From: Pseudaeromonas aegiceratis
Lineage (GTDB): Bacteria; Pseudomonadota; Gammaproteobacteria; Enterobacterales; Aeromonadaceae
Direction of reading: 5' to 3'
DNA: 64,000 bases
Assembly: GCF_046254905.1 (NCBI RefSeq)
Contig: NZ_CP158016.1
Span: 1,302,001-1,366,000 of the forward strand
A program made the translations under genes and the position numbers. How positions within the stretch are numbered: position 1 is the first letter of the stretch; every line of letters begins with the position of its first letter. The notes under the pieces were generated by a model. That model did not search any database and was not told the origin of the DNA. It saw only the letters and a list, made by a program, of their open reading frames with translations. Positions 27,911 through 36,846 of the stretch are shown here, one piece after another.

Positions 27911-28792
27911 CTAGGCCGGCCGCGGCATCGGCTGTGGCGCTAGGCTGGCCACTGTCTGCCAGAAGGCCTGCACCAGGGCGGACGCCGGACCCGGCGGACG
28001 GATGAGGCCTATGGTCCAGCCGGCATCGGGATCCTGGATGGGCAGGGTGCGGATCTCGGGGCGAGGCTGGGTCACGTCGCCGGGCACCAGAGTCCAGGCG
28101 ACGCCGGCTGCCGCCAGGGCCACCCCGGCGGCAAAGTCGTTGAGCCACTGCATCTGGCGGGGCCTCAGCCCCTGCTGGGCCAGGTATTTCATCAGGTGAT
28201 CGTGAAAGGAGGGGGCCTTGTCCCGGCGGATACAGGCCAGGGGATAGTCCATCAGTGCCGCCAGATCCAGCTGGGCTGGGTAGTGTTGGGGCAGCACGGC
28301 GGTGAAGTTGGCGGTCAGCACCGGCAGGCTGGGCCAGCCCTTGGGGCCCGGCAGGCGGCAGAAGCCCAGATCCAGCCTGCCCTCGTTGAGGGCCATGATC
28401 TGGTGGTGGGTGGAGAGATCCTGCAACTCTATGGTCACCTGGGGGCGTGCGGCGCGAAACCGGGCGATGGCCGCCGGCACCAGACGGTTGCTGGACTCGC
28501 CAAAGCCAATGCGCAGGCAACCCGCCTGGCCGGCCAGCAGTTCCCGGGCGCTGCGGGGCAGCTGTTCGGCACGGCGGACAAGTTCGTCGGCCTCCGCCAG
28601 CAGGCCCTGCCCCAGGGCGGTGAGCTGGGTGCGGCCGGCGCTGCGGCTGAACAGGGCGCCCCCCAGGGCCTCCTCCAGCCGGCGGATCTGCTTGCTGAGG
28701 GCCGACTGGGTGACATGCTGACGGGCGGCAGCCTCCCCAAAGTGCAGCACCTGGGCCAGGGTCAGGTAGGCCTTGAGATCGCGCAGCTCCAT
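27911..28792 (-). CDS. LysR-family transcriptional regulator
   Basis: 293 residues: winged helix at 1-60 (MELRDLKAYL, LHFGEAAARQHVTQSALSKQI) and an effector-binding domain to the end. I start at the ATG at 28792 with AAGGAG upstream. Divergent from the 6-phospho-beta-glucosidase gene 125 bp away, the classic LysR arrangement, so it may control that gene; its own downstream region is the empty stretch before the polyamine pair. Effector unknown. Confidence 0.87.
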   Translation of the reverse strand: MELRDLKAYLTLAQVLHFGEAAARQHVTQSALSKQIRRLEEALGGALFSRSAGRTQLTALGQGLLAEADELVRRAEQLPRSARELLAGQAGCLRIGFGESSNRLVPAAIARFRAARPQVTIELQDLSTHHQIMALNEGRLDLGFCRLPGPKGWPSLPVLTANFTAVLPQHYPAQLDLAALMDYPLACIRRDKAPSFHDHLMKYLAQQGLRPRQMQWLNDFAAGVALAAAGVAWTLVPGDVTQPRPEIRTLPIQDPDAGWTIGLIRPPGPASALVQAFWQTVASLAPQPMPRPA

Positions 28793-28917
28793 TCCGGCTC
28801 CTTCATTCCTCTTGGGAATCATAAACGGCAAAAATCGTCATTGGACGGAATTGTAGGCCAGGGCCATGCTGGTCCCAAGCATTTCGTGCCCGCGAGGGCC
28901 AGATCAGGAGAGCGTTT

Positions 28918-30354
28918 ATGCACCATCGTCAGATCAAGGATTTTCCCGCCGATTTCCTCTGGGGGGCTGCCTCCGCCGCCTATCAGGTGGAAGGGGCCTG
29001 GGACGCCGACGGCAAGGGGCCCTCGGTGTGGGACACCTTCACCAAGCAGCCAGGGCGCACCTTCAAGGGCAGCAACGGCGACGTGGCGGTGGATCACTAC
29101 CACCGGCTGGAGGAAGACCTGGATCTGATGGCACAGATGGGCCTCAAGGCCTATCGCTTCTCCGTCAGCTGGCCCCGGGTCTTGCCCGCGGGGCGCGGTG
29201 CGGTGAACGAGGCGGGACTGGCCTTCTATGACCGGCTGATCGACGGCCTGCTGGCCCGGGGTATCGCCCCCGTGCTGACCCTCTACCACTGGGATCTGCC
29301 CCAGGCGCTGCAGGACGAGTACGGCGGCTGGGAAGACAGACGCATCATCGCGGACTTTGCCGCCTACTGCGGCGTGCTCTACCAGCGGTTTGGCCACAAG
29401 GTGCAGCACTGGGTCTCCCTGAACGAGCAGAACTACAACCTGACCAACGCCTATCTGCTGGGCACCCATCCGCCGGCGGTGCAGGACAGACGCCGCTTCT
29501 ACCAGGCCAATCACCATGCCTTCCTGGCCAACGCCCAGGCCATCGCCCTGTTCCGTCAGACGGTGCCCAAGGGTCTCATCGGCCCCAGCTTCGCCTACTC
29601 CCCCTGCTATCCCAGCGGCAGCAGCCCGGAGGAGATGCTGGCCTTCGAGAACGCCGAGGAGTTCACCAACTGGTGGTGGCTGGATGCCTACTGCCTGGGC
29701 CGCTATCCCCAGGCCGCCCTGCGCTTCCTGCAGGCCAACGGCGAGGCCCCGATCATAGAACCGGGGGATGCCGAGCTGCTGGCCGCCGGCAAGCCCGACT
29801 TCATCGGCGTGAACTACTACTACACCACCACGGTCACCGACAACGGCCTGGATGGCCAGACATTGCAGCGCATCAATACCACGGGACAGAAGGGCACCAC
29901 CCCCTCCAGCGGCGTGCCGGGCCTGTACCGCACCACCCCCAACCCCAACCTGGCCACCAGCAACTGGGATTGGGCCATCGATCCCACCGGGCTGCGCACC
30001 GGGCTGCGCCGCCTCACCAGCCGCTACGCCCTGCCGCTGTTCATCACCGAAAACGGCCTGGGGGAATTCGACCAGCTCACCGCCGATGAGCAGGTGCACG
30101 ATGACTACCGCATCGACTACCTGCGCCAGCACCTGCTGGCCTGCCAGGCAGCGCTGCAGGACGGGGTGGAACTGCTGGGCTACTGCGCCTGGTCCTTCAC
30201 CGACATCCTGAGCTGGCTCAACGGCTACCAGAAGCGGTACGGCTTCGTCTACGTGGATCGGGACGAGGTGGCGGTCCGCAGCCTGCGCCGCATCCCCAAG
30301 GACAGCTTCTACTGGTATCAGGGGGTGATTGCCCGAGGCGGCCGCGACCTCTAA
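28918..30354 (+). CDS. GH1 6-phospho-beta-glucosidase
   Basis: 478-residue family 1 glycoside hydrolase. FPADFLWGAASAAYQVEGAW is the GH1 N-terminal signature; the acid/base Glu lies in WVSLNEQN (~165) and the nucleophile in LFITENGLGEFD (~376). SWLNGYQKRYGFVYV near 430 has the Ser, Lys and Tyr that bind the 6-phosphate in BglA-type enzymes, so a phosphorylated substrate (cellobiose- or aryl-6-P) is likely. The usual NEP is NEQ here. No beta-glucoside PTS is adjacent, so uptake must be encoded elsewhere. Its original terminator has been split by the IS element downstream. Confidence 0.87.
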   Translation: MHHRQIKDFPADFLWGAASAAYQVEGAWDADGKGPSVWDTFTKQPGRTFKGSNGDVAVDHYHRLEEDLDLMAQMGLKAYRFSVSWPRVLPAGRGAVNEAGLAFYDRLIDGLLARGIAPVLTLYHWDLPQALQDEYGGWEDRRIIADFAAYCGVLYQRFGHKVQHWVSLNEQNYNLTNAYLLGTHPPAVQDRRRFYQANHHAFLANAQAIALFRQTVPKGLIGPSFAYSPCYPSGSSPEEMLAFENAEEFTNWWWLDAYCLGRYPQAALRFLQANGEAPIIEPGDAELLAAGKPDFIGVNYYYTTTVTDNGLDGQTLQRINTTGQKGTTPSSGVPGLYRTTPNPNLATSNWDWAIDPTGLRTGLRRLTSRYALPLFITENGLGEFDQLTADEQVHDDYRIDYLRQHLLACQAALQDGVELLGYCAWSFTDILSWLNGYQKRYGFVYVDRDEVAVRSLRRIPKDSFYWYQGVIARGGRDL

Positions 30355-30387
30355 GCCATGGGCGCTCGGCGTGAGAAAAGAAAGGGA

Positions 30388-30399
30388 TGACCGAGGTCA
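30388..30399. repeat. 12-bp target-site duplication, left copy
   Basis: TGACCGAGGTCA directly abutting the left inverted repeat of the insertion sequence; an identical copy abuts the right end. Confidence 0.93.
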
Positions 30400-30448
30400 T
30401 AATGCCGATCAGTTAAGGATCCATTGACCGATCCTCAGGCTGTGTAAA

Positions 30449-30482
30449 AATCCGAAACTCCTTGTTGGGTTTCGGATTTTTT
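30449..30482 (+). terminator. Hairpin and T-run immediately before the transposase start
   Basis: TCCGAAAC (30451-30458) / GTTTCGGA (30469-30476) followed by six T, ending one base before the transposase ATG. It should stop read-through transcription from the host gene entering the element. Confidence 0.75.
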
Positions 30483-31811
30483 ATGCGCATCGACCAAGCT
30501 CTCGACTTCATTCACGCCTGTCCTCCCGGAAAATTTGAGTCCCTGTCTGACCTGCTGTCACCTGAACTGGTGCAGGCCTGCCTGGCCAAGACAGGCTCGG
30601 TCTCCCTGCGTCGACGGCGCATGCCCATGGAGCGGGTGCTGTGGGCCATTATCGGTATGTCCTTGTTTCGTCACGTCCCCATGACCCAATTGGCCAACCA
30701 GCTCGATATCCTGTTACCCGGCGACCGGCCATTCGTCGTTCCCAGTGCCTTCATCCAGGCGCGCCAAAAACTGGCTGACCGAGCCGTTCAACAGGTGTTC
30801 CAGCAGACCGCTACGCTCTGGCATCAGCAGTGTCAGCACCCAACCTGGGCCGGCTTGCAGCTGCTGGCCGTCGATGGGGTGGTCTGGCGCACCCCCGATA
30901 CCCAGGACAATGCCGGTGCCTTTGCCAAGTCGAAAACCGGCCAGGGCGAGACGCAGTATCCCCAGGTACGCATGCTGTGTCAGATGGAGCTGACCAGTCA
31001 CCTGCTGACTCAGACCGTGATGGACTCCTGTGCGGTGAACGAGATGGTGCTGGCAGAGCAACTCATTGAAAAAACACCCGATAACAGCCTGACCCTGTTC
31101 GATAAGGGCTTCTACTCACTGGGATTGCTACACGCCTGGCAATGCCAGGGCGTGGCGCGTCACTGGCTTATTCCGCTGAAAAAGGGCACGCAATACGAGG
31201 TCATCCGCAAGCTGGGGCGGCAGGATGCGCTGGTACGGCTCACCGCCAGTCCGCAGGCTAAGAAGAAGTGGAGCGAGTTACCGGAGCAGCTCGAAGCCCG
31301 GCTGCTGACCCGGACGGTGAATGGCAAGGAGCGCCAGGTGCTGACGTCGCTAACCGACCCGATGCGCTTCCCGGCCAGCGAGTTGATGGAGCTATACCAG
31401 AATCGCTGGGAAATCGAGCTGGGCTATCGGGAGATGAAACAGAGCCTGCAACAGCACAGGCTGACGCTGCGCAGCAAGAAACCCGATGGAGTAAGGCAGG
31501 AGCTATGGGGCTTGGTATTGGCCTATAACCTGCTGAGATATCAGATGGTTAGAATGGCGGCGAGCTTAAAAGGCTATACGGCCAGCCAGCTGAGCTTTCA
31601 CATGGCATCGGTGTATCTGCTGCATGAGCTCAGTTGCCTGCCGTTCGTATCACCGGGGAATATTCCAGCCCGCGTCGCCGACATGGACAAACAGGCGGAG
31701 CAGTTCAAGTTACCTGCCCGCCGAGAACGAAGTTATCCCAGGTGTGTCAAAGCCAAACCACAGAAGTATGCGACGAGAAAACCTAGTAAAAACAATGCCA
31801 GTCAGGCTTAA
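30483..31811 (+). CDS. IS4-family transposase (InsG-like)
   Basis: 442 residues, the length of E. coli InsG, using the ATG at 30483 (MRIDQALDF). DDE catalytic core: first Asp in LLAVDGVVWRTPDT (~138), second Asp in LTLFDKGFYSLGLL (~213), and the Glu in the YREMK signature NRWEIELGYREMKQSL (~315-330). Tyr-(2)-Arg-(3)-Glu-(6)-Lys is characteristic of IS4. An N-terminal domain (~20-115) matches the IS4 DNA-binding region. No frameshift or stop. A terminator-like hairpin directly precedes the start, and no good ribosome-binding site is visible, consistent with low transposase expression. Confidence 0.94.
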   Translation: MRIDQALDFIHACPPGKFESLSDLLSPELVQACLAKTGSVSLRRRRMPMERVLWAIIGMSLFRHVPMTQLANQLDILLPGDRPFVVPSAFIQARQKLADRAVQQVFQQTATLWHQQCQHPTWAGLQLLAVDGVVWRTPDTQDNAGAFAKSKTGQGETQYPQVRMLCQMELTSHLLTQTVMDSCAVNEMVLAEQLIEKTPDNSLTLFDKGFYSLGLLHAWQCQGVARHWLIPLKKGTQYEVIRKLGRQDALVRLTASPQAKKKWSELPEQLEARLLTRTVNGKERQVLTSLTDPMRFPASELMELYQNRWEIELGYREMKQSLQQHRLTLRSKKPDGVRQELWGLVLAYNLLRYQMVRMAASLKGYTASQLSFHMASVYLLHELSCLPFVSPGNIPARVADMDKQAEQFKLPARRERSYPRCVKAKPQKYATRKPSKNNASQA

Positions 31812-31824
31812 CTGACTGGCATTA

Positions 31825-31836
31825 TGACCGAGGTCA
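31825..31836. repeat. 12-bp target-site duplication, right copy
   Basis: TGACCGAGGTCA, identical to 30388-30399. Joining the flanks restores AAAGGGATGAC-CGAG-GTCATCCCTTT, a bidirectional hairpin terminator. Confidence 0.93.
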
Positions 31837-31875
31837 TCCCTTTTACTTACGACGCCCGCAGGCATCCGACACGCA

Positions 31876-33600
31876 TCAGCGCAGCCAGTTGGTCTTGCTC
31901 AGCTCCACCAGCTCGTCCCCCCGGCCGTTGATGATGGCTTTCATCATGTAGAGGCTGAAGCCCTTGGCGTGTTCGAGTTTGATCTGGGGCGGCATGGCCA
32001 GCTCCTGCTTGGCGGTGTTCACCTCCAGCACCACTGGGCCGGGGTGGGCCAGGGTTTCGGCCAGGGCCGCGGGCAGGGCCTCGGCATCCGTCACCTGGAT
32101 GCCCTTGACGCCACAGGCCTCGGCGATGGCGGCGAAGCTGGGGTTGTCCAGATCCGTGTCGTCGGACAGGTAGCCGCCGGCCTTCATCTCCATGGCCACG
32201 AAGCCCAGGGAGCGGTTGTTGAAGACCACCACCTTCACCGGCAGCTGCAGCTGGCGCAAGGAGAGCAGATCCCCCATCAGCATGGAGAAGCCGCCGTCAC
32301 CGCACAGGGCCACCACCTGGCGCTGGCGATCCACCGCCTGGGCGCCCATGGCCTGGGCCAGGGCATTGGCCATGGAGCCATGGTTGAAGGAGCCCAGCAG
32401 CCGGCGCTGGCCGTTCATCTGCAGGTAGCGGGCGGCCCAGACGGTGGGGGTGCCCACGTCACAGCTGAATACCGTCTGCGGGCCGGCTTGCTCGCTGATC
32501 AGGCGCGCCAGGTACTGGGGATGGATCAGATCGTGATTGGTCTTACCATTTGCCAAGGCATCCAGATCCCGCCGGGCGTTCTGGTAGTGGGACTGGCACT
32601 GCCGCAGGTGGGCGTCGTTGCGCCCGGCCTTGAGGCGGGGCAGCAGGGCCGTCAGGGTCGTCTTGATGTCCCCCAGTACCCCCAGATCGATCTGGGTATG
32701 GCGACCCAGGGCGGCGGGATCCTGGTCGATCTGCAGGATGCGGGCCTTGTCCGGGTAGAAGGCGCGGTAGGGGAAGCTGGTCCCCAGCAGCAGCAGGGTG
32801 TCGGCCCGGCCCATGGCGTGATAGCCGGAGGCGAAGCCGATCAACCCCGTCATGCCCACATCATAGGGATTGTCGTATTCCAGGTACTCCTTGCCCCGCA
32901 GGGCGTGCACCACAGGGGCCTGCAGGCGCTCGGCCAGGGCCACCACCTCGTCATGGGCCCCGGCACAGCCGGCACCGCACAGCAGGGTCACCTTGCCACC
33001 GTCGTTGAGCTGGGCGGCCAGCTGATCCAGATCCGCCTCCTGGGGCAGGTAGTAGGCCGGTCGCGGCAGGCTCCAGCGCGGGCTGATCCCCTCGGGCATG
33101 GGGCGCAGGGCGACGTCGCCGGGCAGCACCAGCACGCTGACATCCCGGTGCAGAATGGCCTGGCGCATGGCGGTCTCCAGCAGGTAGGGCATCTGCTCTG
33201 GGTTGGAGACCAGCTCGCAGTAGCAGCTGCACTCCTTGAACAGCTCCTGGGGGTGGGTCTCCTGGAAGTAATGGGTGCCGATCTCCGCAGAGGGGATGTG
33301 GGCGGCGATGGCCAGCACGGGTACCCGGTTGCGGTGACAGTCGAACAGGCCGTTGATCAGGTGCAGGTTCCCCGGGCCGCAGGAGCCGGCGCAGACCGCC
33401 AGCTCCCCGGTCAGCTGGGCCTCGGCGCCGGCGGCAAAGGCCGCGGTCTCCTCGTGACGGGTCCCCAACCAGTCGATGGTGCCCAGCTTGCGCAGGCTGT
33501 CGCTGATGCCGTTGAGGGAATCCCCGGTGACGCCCCAGATGCGGCGCACGCCGGCGCGGCTCAGGGTGTCTGAAATAAAATAAGCAATGCTCTGACTCAT
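31876..33600 (-). CDS. poxB: Pyruvate dehydrogenase (quinone) / pyruvate oxidase PoxB
   Basis: 574-residue thiamine-diphosphate flavoenzyme (E. coli PoxB 572) converting pyruvate to acetate and CO2 with electrons passed to ubiquinone. The TPP-activating Glu is in TRHEETAAF (~50), the FAD domain is ~180-340, and the TPP/Mg motif is GDGGFSMLMGDLLSLRQ ... VVFNN (~432-460). The C-terminal tail (about the last 25 residues) corresponds to the lipid-binding peptide of E. coli PoxB. Typically stationary-phase induced; no regulatory site was identified. Convergent with the GH1 gene across the IS. Confidence 0.93.
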   Translation of the reverse strand: MSQSIAYFISDTLSRAGVRRIWGVTGDSLNGISDSLRKLGTIDWLGTRHEETAAFAAGAEAQLTGELAVCAGSCGPGNLHLINGLFDCHRNRVPVLAIAAHIPSAEIGTHYFQETHPQELFKECSCYCELVSNPEQMPYLLETAMRQAILHRDVSVLVLPGDVALRPMPEGISPRWSLPRPAYYLPQEADLDQLAAQLNDGGKVTLLCGAGCAGAHDEVVALAERLQAPVVHALRGKEYLEYDNPYDVGMTGLIGFASGYHAMGRADTLLLLGTSFPYRAFYPDKARILQIDQDPAALGRHTQIDLGVLGDIKTTLTALLPRLKAGRNDAHLRQCQSHYQNARRDLDALANGKTNHDLIHPQYLARLISEQAGPQTVFSCDVGTPTVWAARYLQMNGQRRLLGSFNHGSMANALAQAMGAQAVDRQRQVVALCGDGGFSMLMGDLLSLRQLQLPVKVVVFNNRSLGFVAMEMKAGGYLSDDTDLDNPSFAAIAEACGVKGIQVTDAEALPAALAETLAHPGPVVLEVNTAKQELAMPPQIKLEHAKGFSLYMMKAIINGRGDELVELSKTNWLR

Positions 33601-34056
33601 GCAGTATGACCCACCAGGTTAATGGCAATGGATTAGCGGTTAGTTAAGTTCAGAGGCGACAAAAGCAGATTTCTGTGTCGTCGTGACGTTTTTATGCTCG
33701 CGCTGCGTCTCGCTTGAATCAAGCATTTGAAATGCCTTTTTTCTGACCGTTTTGTCATTAAAAATGATTTCTTACTGCCCGAAGGCATATTGGTAAGACC
33801 ATGAAGGATGAGGGGCCTTGGGCCATCATGGGCGTGGGGCGGCCTGTCGCATCCCTGACAGCCGGCGCGCTTTGTCGCTTAGCCGGCGGGGCGTCCCTGC
33901 CCCGGACGGCAATGCCCATCCCTTGCCCGCCAAGGCCTGACGCCGTGAGGCGGGCCGCCGCCGCCCTGGCGGGTCTGCTGGCATAAAACTTGATGGACCC
34001 CCTCTTTATCTGCCCGGCCACCTCGGCCGGTCGTCCCTGGCCAAGGAGTTTTCAGC
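33601..34056. other. Gene-poor intergenic region
   Basis: About 455 bp between poxB and the next small gene. Open frames on both strands have no ribosome-binding site or recognisable protein features. The poxB promoter should lie in 33601-33780, which is less GC-rich. The stretch 33800-34000 is very GC-rich with short imperfect inverted repeats. Nothing more can be supported. Confidence 0.4.
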
Positions 34057-34311
34057 ATGGATCAACAGACCCTCGAACAGATTGCCGCCGCGGTACAGGC
34101 GGCGGGCTTTAGTGCCGCCGGTCAGGCCCAGGTCAAGGCGGCCTTCGCCCCCCTGCGCCTCACCTACTGCCTGCTGGAAGAGCTGGGGGCCAAGGAGCCC
34201 GTGTGGGAGTGTGACGACTTTGGCCTGTTCTTGGTGGGCAGCAGCGATCACTGCCTGGGGCTGACCCGGGATCTGGCCGAGGCCACCGCCGTGGTGGTGG
34301 CCGAAGCCTGA
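34057..34311 (+). CDS. Hypothetical protein (84 aa)
   Basis: 84 residues with AAGGAG upstream. An acidic helical protein (MDQQTLEQIAAAVQAAGF, VKAAFAPLRLTYCLLEEL) ending in a strand-like WECDDFGLFLVGSSDHCLGLTRD. No signal peptide or membrane segment. I do not recognise the family. It lies 110 bp upstream of the M20 amidohydrolase on the same strand and may be cotranscribed with it. Confidence 0.6.
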   Translation: MDQQTLEQIAAAVQAAGFSAAGQAQVKAAFAPLRLTYCLLEELGAKEPVWECDDFGLFLVGSSDHCLGLTRDLAEATAVVVAEA

Positions 34312-34421
34312 CGCTGACGCCCTGGATTTGCCGGGAGCCCCGCGCTTGCGGCGATCCCTGTGCTTGCTGCGGGCCAGGGCGGCGGCCTAGACTGGCGCTT
34401 TGCCCTCCTTGAGGAAGCGTC

Positions 34422-35591
34422 ATGCCTGCATCTTTGCCTGCGCTGCTGCCCGGGCTTATCGCCTTTCGTCACCGGCTGCACGCCCAGCCGGAACTCTCCG
34501 GCGCCGAACAGGCCACCGCCGCCGCCCTGGCCACGGCGCTGCGAACCTGCCGGCCCGACAGCCTGCTCACCGGCCTGGGGGGGCACGGCCTGCTGGCCAG
34601 CTTCCAGGGCGCCCAACCCGGTCCCACCGTGCTGCTGCGGGCGGACTTCGACGCCCTGCCCATCACCGAATGCCCGCAACACGATCACGGCTCCCAAACG
34701 CCGGGGGTGGCGCACCTGTGTGGTCATGACGGCCACAGTACCGTGCTGCTGGGGGTGGCCCAGCTGCTGGCCGAGGATCGTCCGGCGGCCGGGCGCATCT
34801 GCCTGCTGTTTCAGCCCGCCGAGGAGACGGGGCAGGGGGCGGCCGCCGTGCTGGCGGACCCGGCCTTCGCGACGTGTCAGCCCGATTATGTCTATGCCTT
34901 TCACAACCTGCCGGGCTTCCCCCTGGGGCAGTTGGTGCTCAAGGAGGGCGCCTTCACCGCGGCGGTGCGCAGCCTGGCGCTGCGGCTCATCGGCCGGCCC
35001 TGCCATGCCGCCGAGCCCGAGCACGGCATCAACCCGGCACTGGCCATGGCCGAGCTGCTGCAGCGGGCCGATGCCCTCAACCTGCGGGATCCCGGCCACC
35101 CTGACTTTGCCCTGGTGACGCCGGTGCACGCCCGGCTGGGGGAGCTGGCCTACGGCACCAGTGCCGGGGAGGGGGAGCTGCACTTCACCCTGCGCAGCTG
35201 GCAGCAGGGGCGGATGGATACCCTTAGCGGCGCCTTGCTGGCGGCGGTGGCCGAGGTGGCCGAGCGCCACGGCCTGGCGGTGGAGTCTCGCTGGCTGGAG
35301 GAGTTTGCCGCCTGCCACAATGATCCGGCGGCGGTGAGCCTGCTGTCTCATGTCGGCGCGGCCCTGGGCATGCCGGCCCAGGCGCCGGAGTGCCCCTTCA
35401 AATGGGGAGAGGATTTTGGTCTCTTCACCCAGCGTTACCCGGGCGCCCTGTTCGGTCTGGGAGCCGGGGTCAATCAGGCTGCCCTGCATCAGGCCGATTA
35501 CGACTTCCCCGATGATCTGCTGGCACCGGCCATCCGGCTGATGCACGGTCTGGCCCTGGCGGCCAGCGATCCGGTTAGAACCCGGCCCTGA
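34422..35591 (+). CDS. M20-family amidohydrolase (N-acyl-amino-acid hydrolase type)
   Basis: 389-residue metallo-amidohydrolase of the M20D/hippurate hydrolase group. RHRLHAQPELS is the N-terminal signature; di-metal ligands are in LCGHDGHS (~102-109) and QPAEETGQGA (~130-139, catalytic Glu), with His in YAFHNLP. The lid domain lies at ~180-290. It cleaves an N-acyl or related amide; the acyl group and amino acid are unknown. It ends 150 bp before convergent purK. Confidence 0.85.
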   Translation: MPASLPALLPGLIAFRHRLHAQPELSGAEQATAAALATALRTCRPDSLLTGLGGHGLLASFQGAQPGPTVLLRADFDALPITECPQHDHGSQTPGVAHLCGHDGHSTVLLGVAQLLAEDRPAAGRICLLFQPAEETGQGAAAVLADPAFATCQPDYVYAFHNLPGFPLGQLVLKEGAFTAAVRSLALRLIGRPCHAAEPEHGINPALAMAELLQRADALNLRDPGHPDFALVTPVHARLGELAYGTSAGEGELHFTLRSWQQGRMDTLSGALLAAVAEVAERHGLAVESRWLEEFAACHNDPAAVSLLSHVGAALGMPAQAPECPFKWGEDFGLFTQRYPGALFGLGAGVNQAALHQADYDFPDDLLAPAIRLMHGLALAASDPVRTRP

Positions 35592-35742
35592 GCCACGCCG
35601 TTGCCCTAATACCTGCCGTTGGCTGGGGCAAAAAGGGCGCCGGCGGCGGGCGCGGCGCCAAGACGACATGCAACAGGCTAGATGCAGAAAGAGCGATGGC
35701 CGGCGGCCACTCCCTGGTGGCCGGCCATCGCAAGGGGAAGGA

Positions 35743-36846
35743 TCAAGGGGCGGGCAGGGCGCCGGTTTCCTCCAGCCACTGCTGCAGTCGCTGGCGCTGG
35801 CGGGTCAGCTGCTCCTGATCCGGCTGGCGCAGGGTCAGGTGACCCACCTTGCGGCCGGGGCGCGGCGCCTTGCCGTACAGGTGCAGGTGGGCGCCGGCCT
35901 CCGCCAGGGCGGCGGGCTCCGCCGGCCAGCGGCCGATGAGGTTCAGCATGGCGGTGGGGGCGATGAGCGTCGTCTCCCCCAGCGGCCAGCCGCAGATGGC
36001 CCGCAGATGATTGGCAAACTGGCTGGTCTGGGCCCCTTCCAGGGTCCAGTGACCCGAGTTGTGCACCCGGGGCGCCACCTCGTTGGCGATGAGCCGCCCT
36101 TCACAGACGAAGAACTCGATGGCCAGGGTGCCCACGTACTGCTCCGTCTCCAGCAGGGTCCTGGCATAGCCTTCGGCCTCGGCCTGCAGCGGGTCCGCCG
36201 CCTGGGGCTCGGAGCAGATCAGGATGCCGTTGCGGTGCAGGTTCTGCGTCAAGGGGTAGCAGCGGATCTCCCCCCGGGTGTTGCGGCTGGCCACCAAGGA
36301 GACCTCCCGCTCGAAGGCCACCCCGGCCTCCAGGATGGCGGGACGCCCCTCGGCCTGTCGCCAGATCTCGGCTAGATCGCTGGCCTCGTGCAGGCGCCAC
36401 TGGCCCTTGCCGTCGTAACCCTGCTGCCGCCACTTGAGAAAGGCCGGGCAGCCCAGCTCGGCCACCGCCGTCTGCAGCTCAGCCAGACTCTGCACGGATC
36501 TGTGGTCCGCCACCGGAATGCCGAGGCCCTGCAGCCACTGCTTCTCCAGCCAGCGATCCCCGCCCTTGGCCAACACCTGGGGGCTGGGGTAGACGGGTCG
36601 GCGGGCCGCCAGGGCGGCCAGCACCTCGGCGGGCACGGACTCGGACTCGAAGGTGATGACGTCGGCCCATTCCAGCAGATCGTCACGTTCCGGCAGGGCC
36701 TGCCAGGGGATCCGGTGCCAGGGGGCCAGTTCGGCGGCGCAGCTCTCGGCGGCCGGATCCACCAGCTGGCAGCGGATGCCCAAGGGCGCCGCGGCCAGCA
36801 CCAGCATGCGGGCCAGCTGGCCGCCGCCCAGGATCAACACCTTCAT
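35743..36846 (-). CDS. purK: N5-carboxyaminoimidazole ribonucleotide synthase
   Basis: 367-residue ATP-grasp enzyme making N5-CAIR from AIR, bicarbonate and ATP in purine synthesis. The N-terminal preATP domain starts MKVLILGGGQLARMLVLAA; the ATP-grasp part has KWRQQGYDGKGQW and FEREVSL, with the metal-binding EFFVCEGRLIANEVAPRVHNSGH (~255-277). It starts at the ATG at 36846, overlapping the purE stop (ATGA); the long upstream extension of this frame is purE in another frame. Confidence 0.95.
   Translation of the reverse strand: MKVLILGGGQLARMLVLAAAPLGIRCQLVDPAAESCAAELAPWHRIPWQALPERDDLLEWADVITFESESVPAEVLAALAARRPVYPSPQVLAKGGDRWLEKQWLQGLGIPVADHRSVQSLAELQTAVAELGCPAFLKWRQQGYDGKGQWRLHEASDLAEIWRQAEGRPAILEAGVAFEREVSLVASRNTRGEIRCYPLTQNLHRNGILICSEPQAADPLQAEAEGYARTLLETEQYVGTLAIEFFVCEGRLIANEVAPRVHNSGHWTLEGAQTSQFANHLRAICGWPLGETTLIAPTAMLNLIGRWPAEPAALAEAGAHLHLYGKAPRPGRKVGHLTLRQPDQEQLTRQRQRLQQWLEETGALPAP

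Larger units (their letters stand above)
30400..31824 (+). mobile_element. IS4-type insertion sequence, complete (1425 bp)
   Basis: Terminal inverted repeats TAATGCCGATCAGTTAAG (30400-30417) and, on the opposite strand at the right end (31807-31824), TAATGCCAGTCAGTTAAG: 16 of 18 match, as in E. coli IS4, whose length (about 1426 bp) is almost identical. Flanked by a 12-bp direct repeat and encoding one intact DDE transposase, so it is probably recent and potentially active. Confidence 0.95.

Noticed and set aside
31969..33573. 534-codon open frame on the plus strand
   Set aside because: Antisense to poxB.
33758..34021. 87-codon frame on the minus strand
   Set aside because: No ribosome-binding site and low-complexity Arg/Ala/Gly composition in a GC-rich gap.
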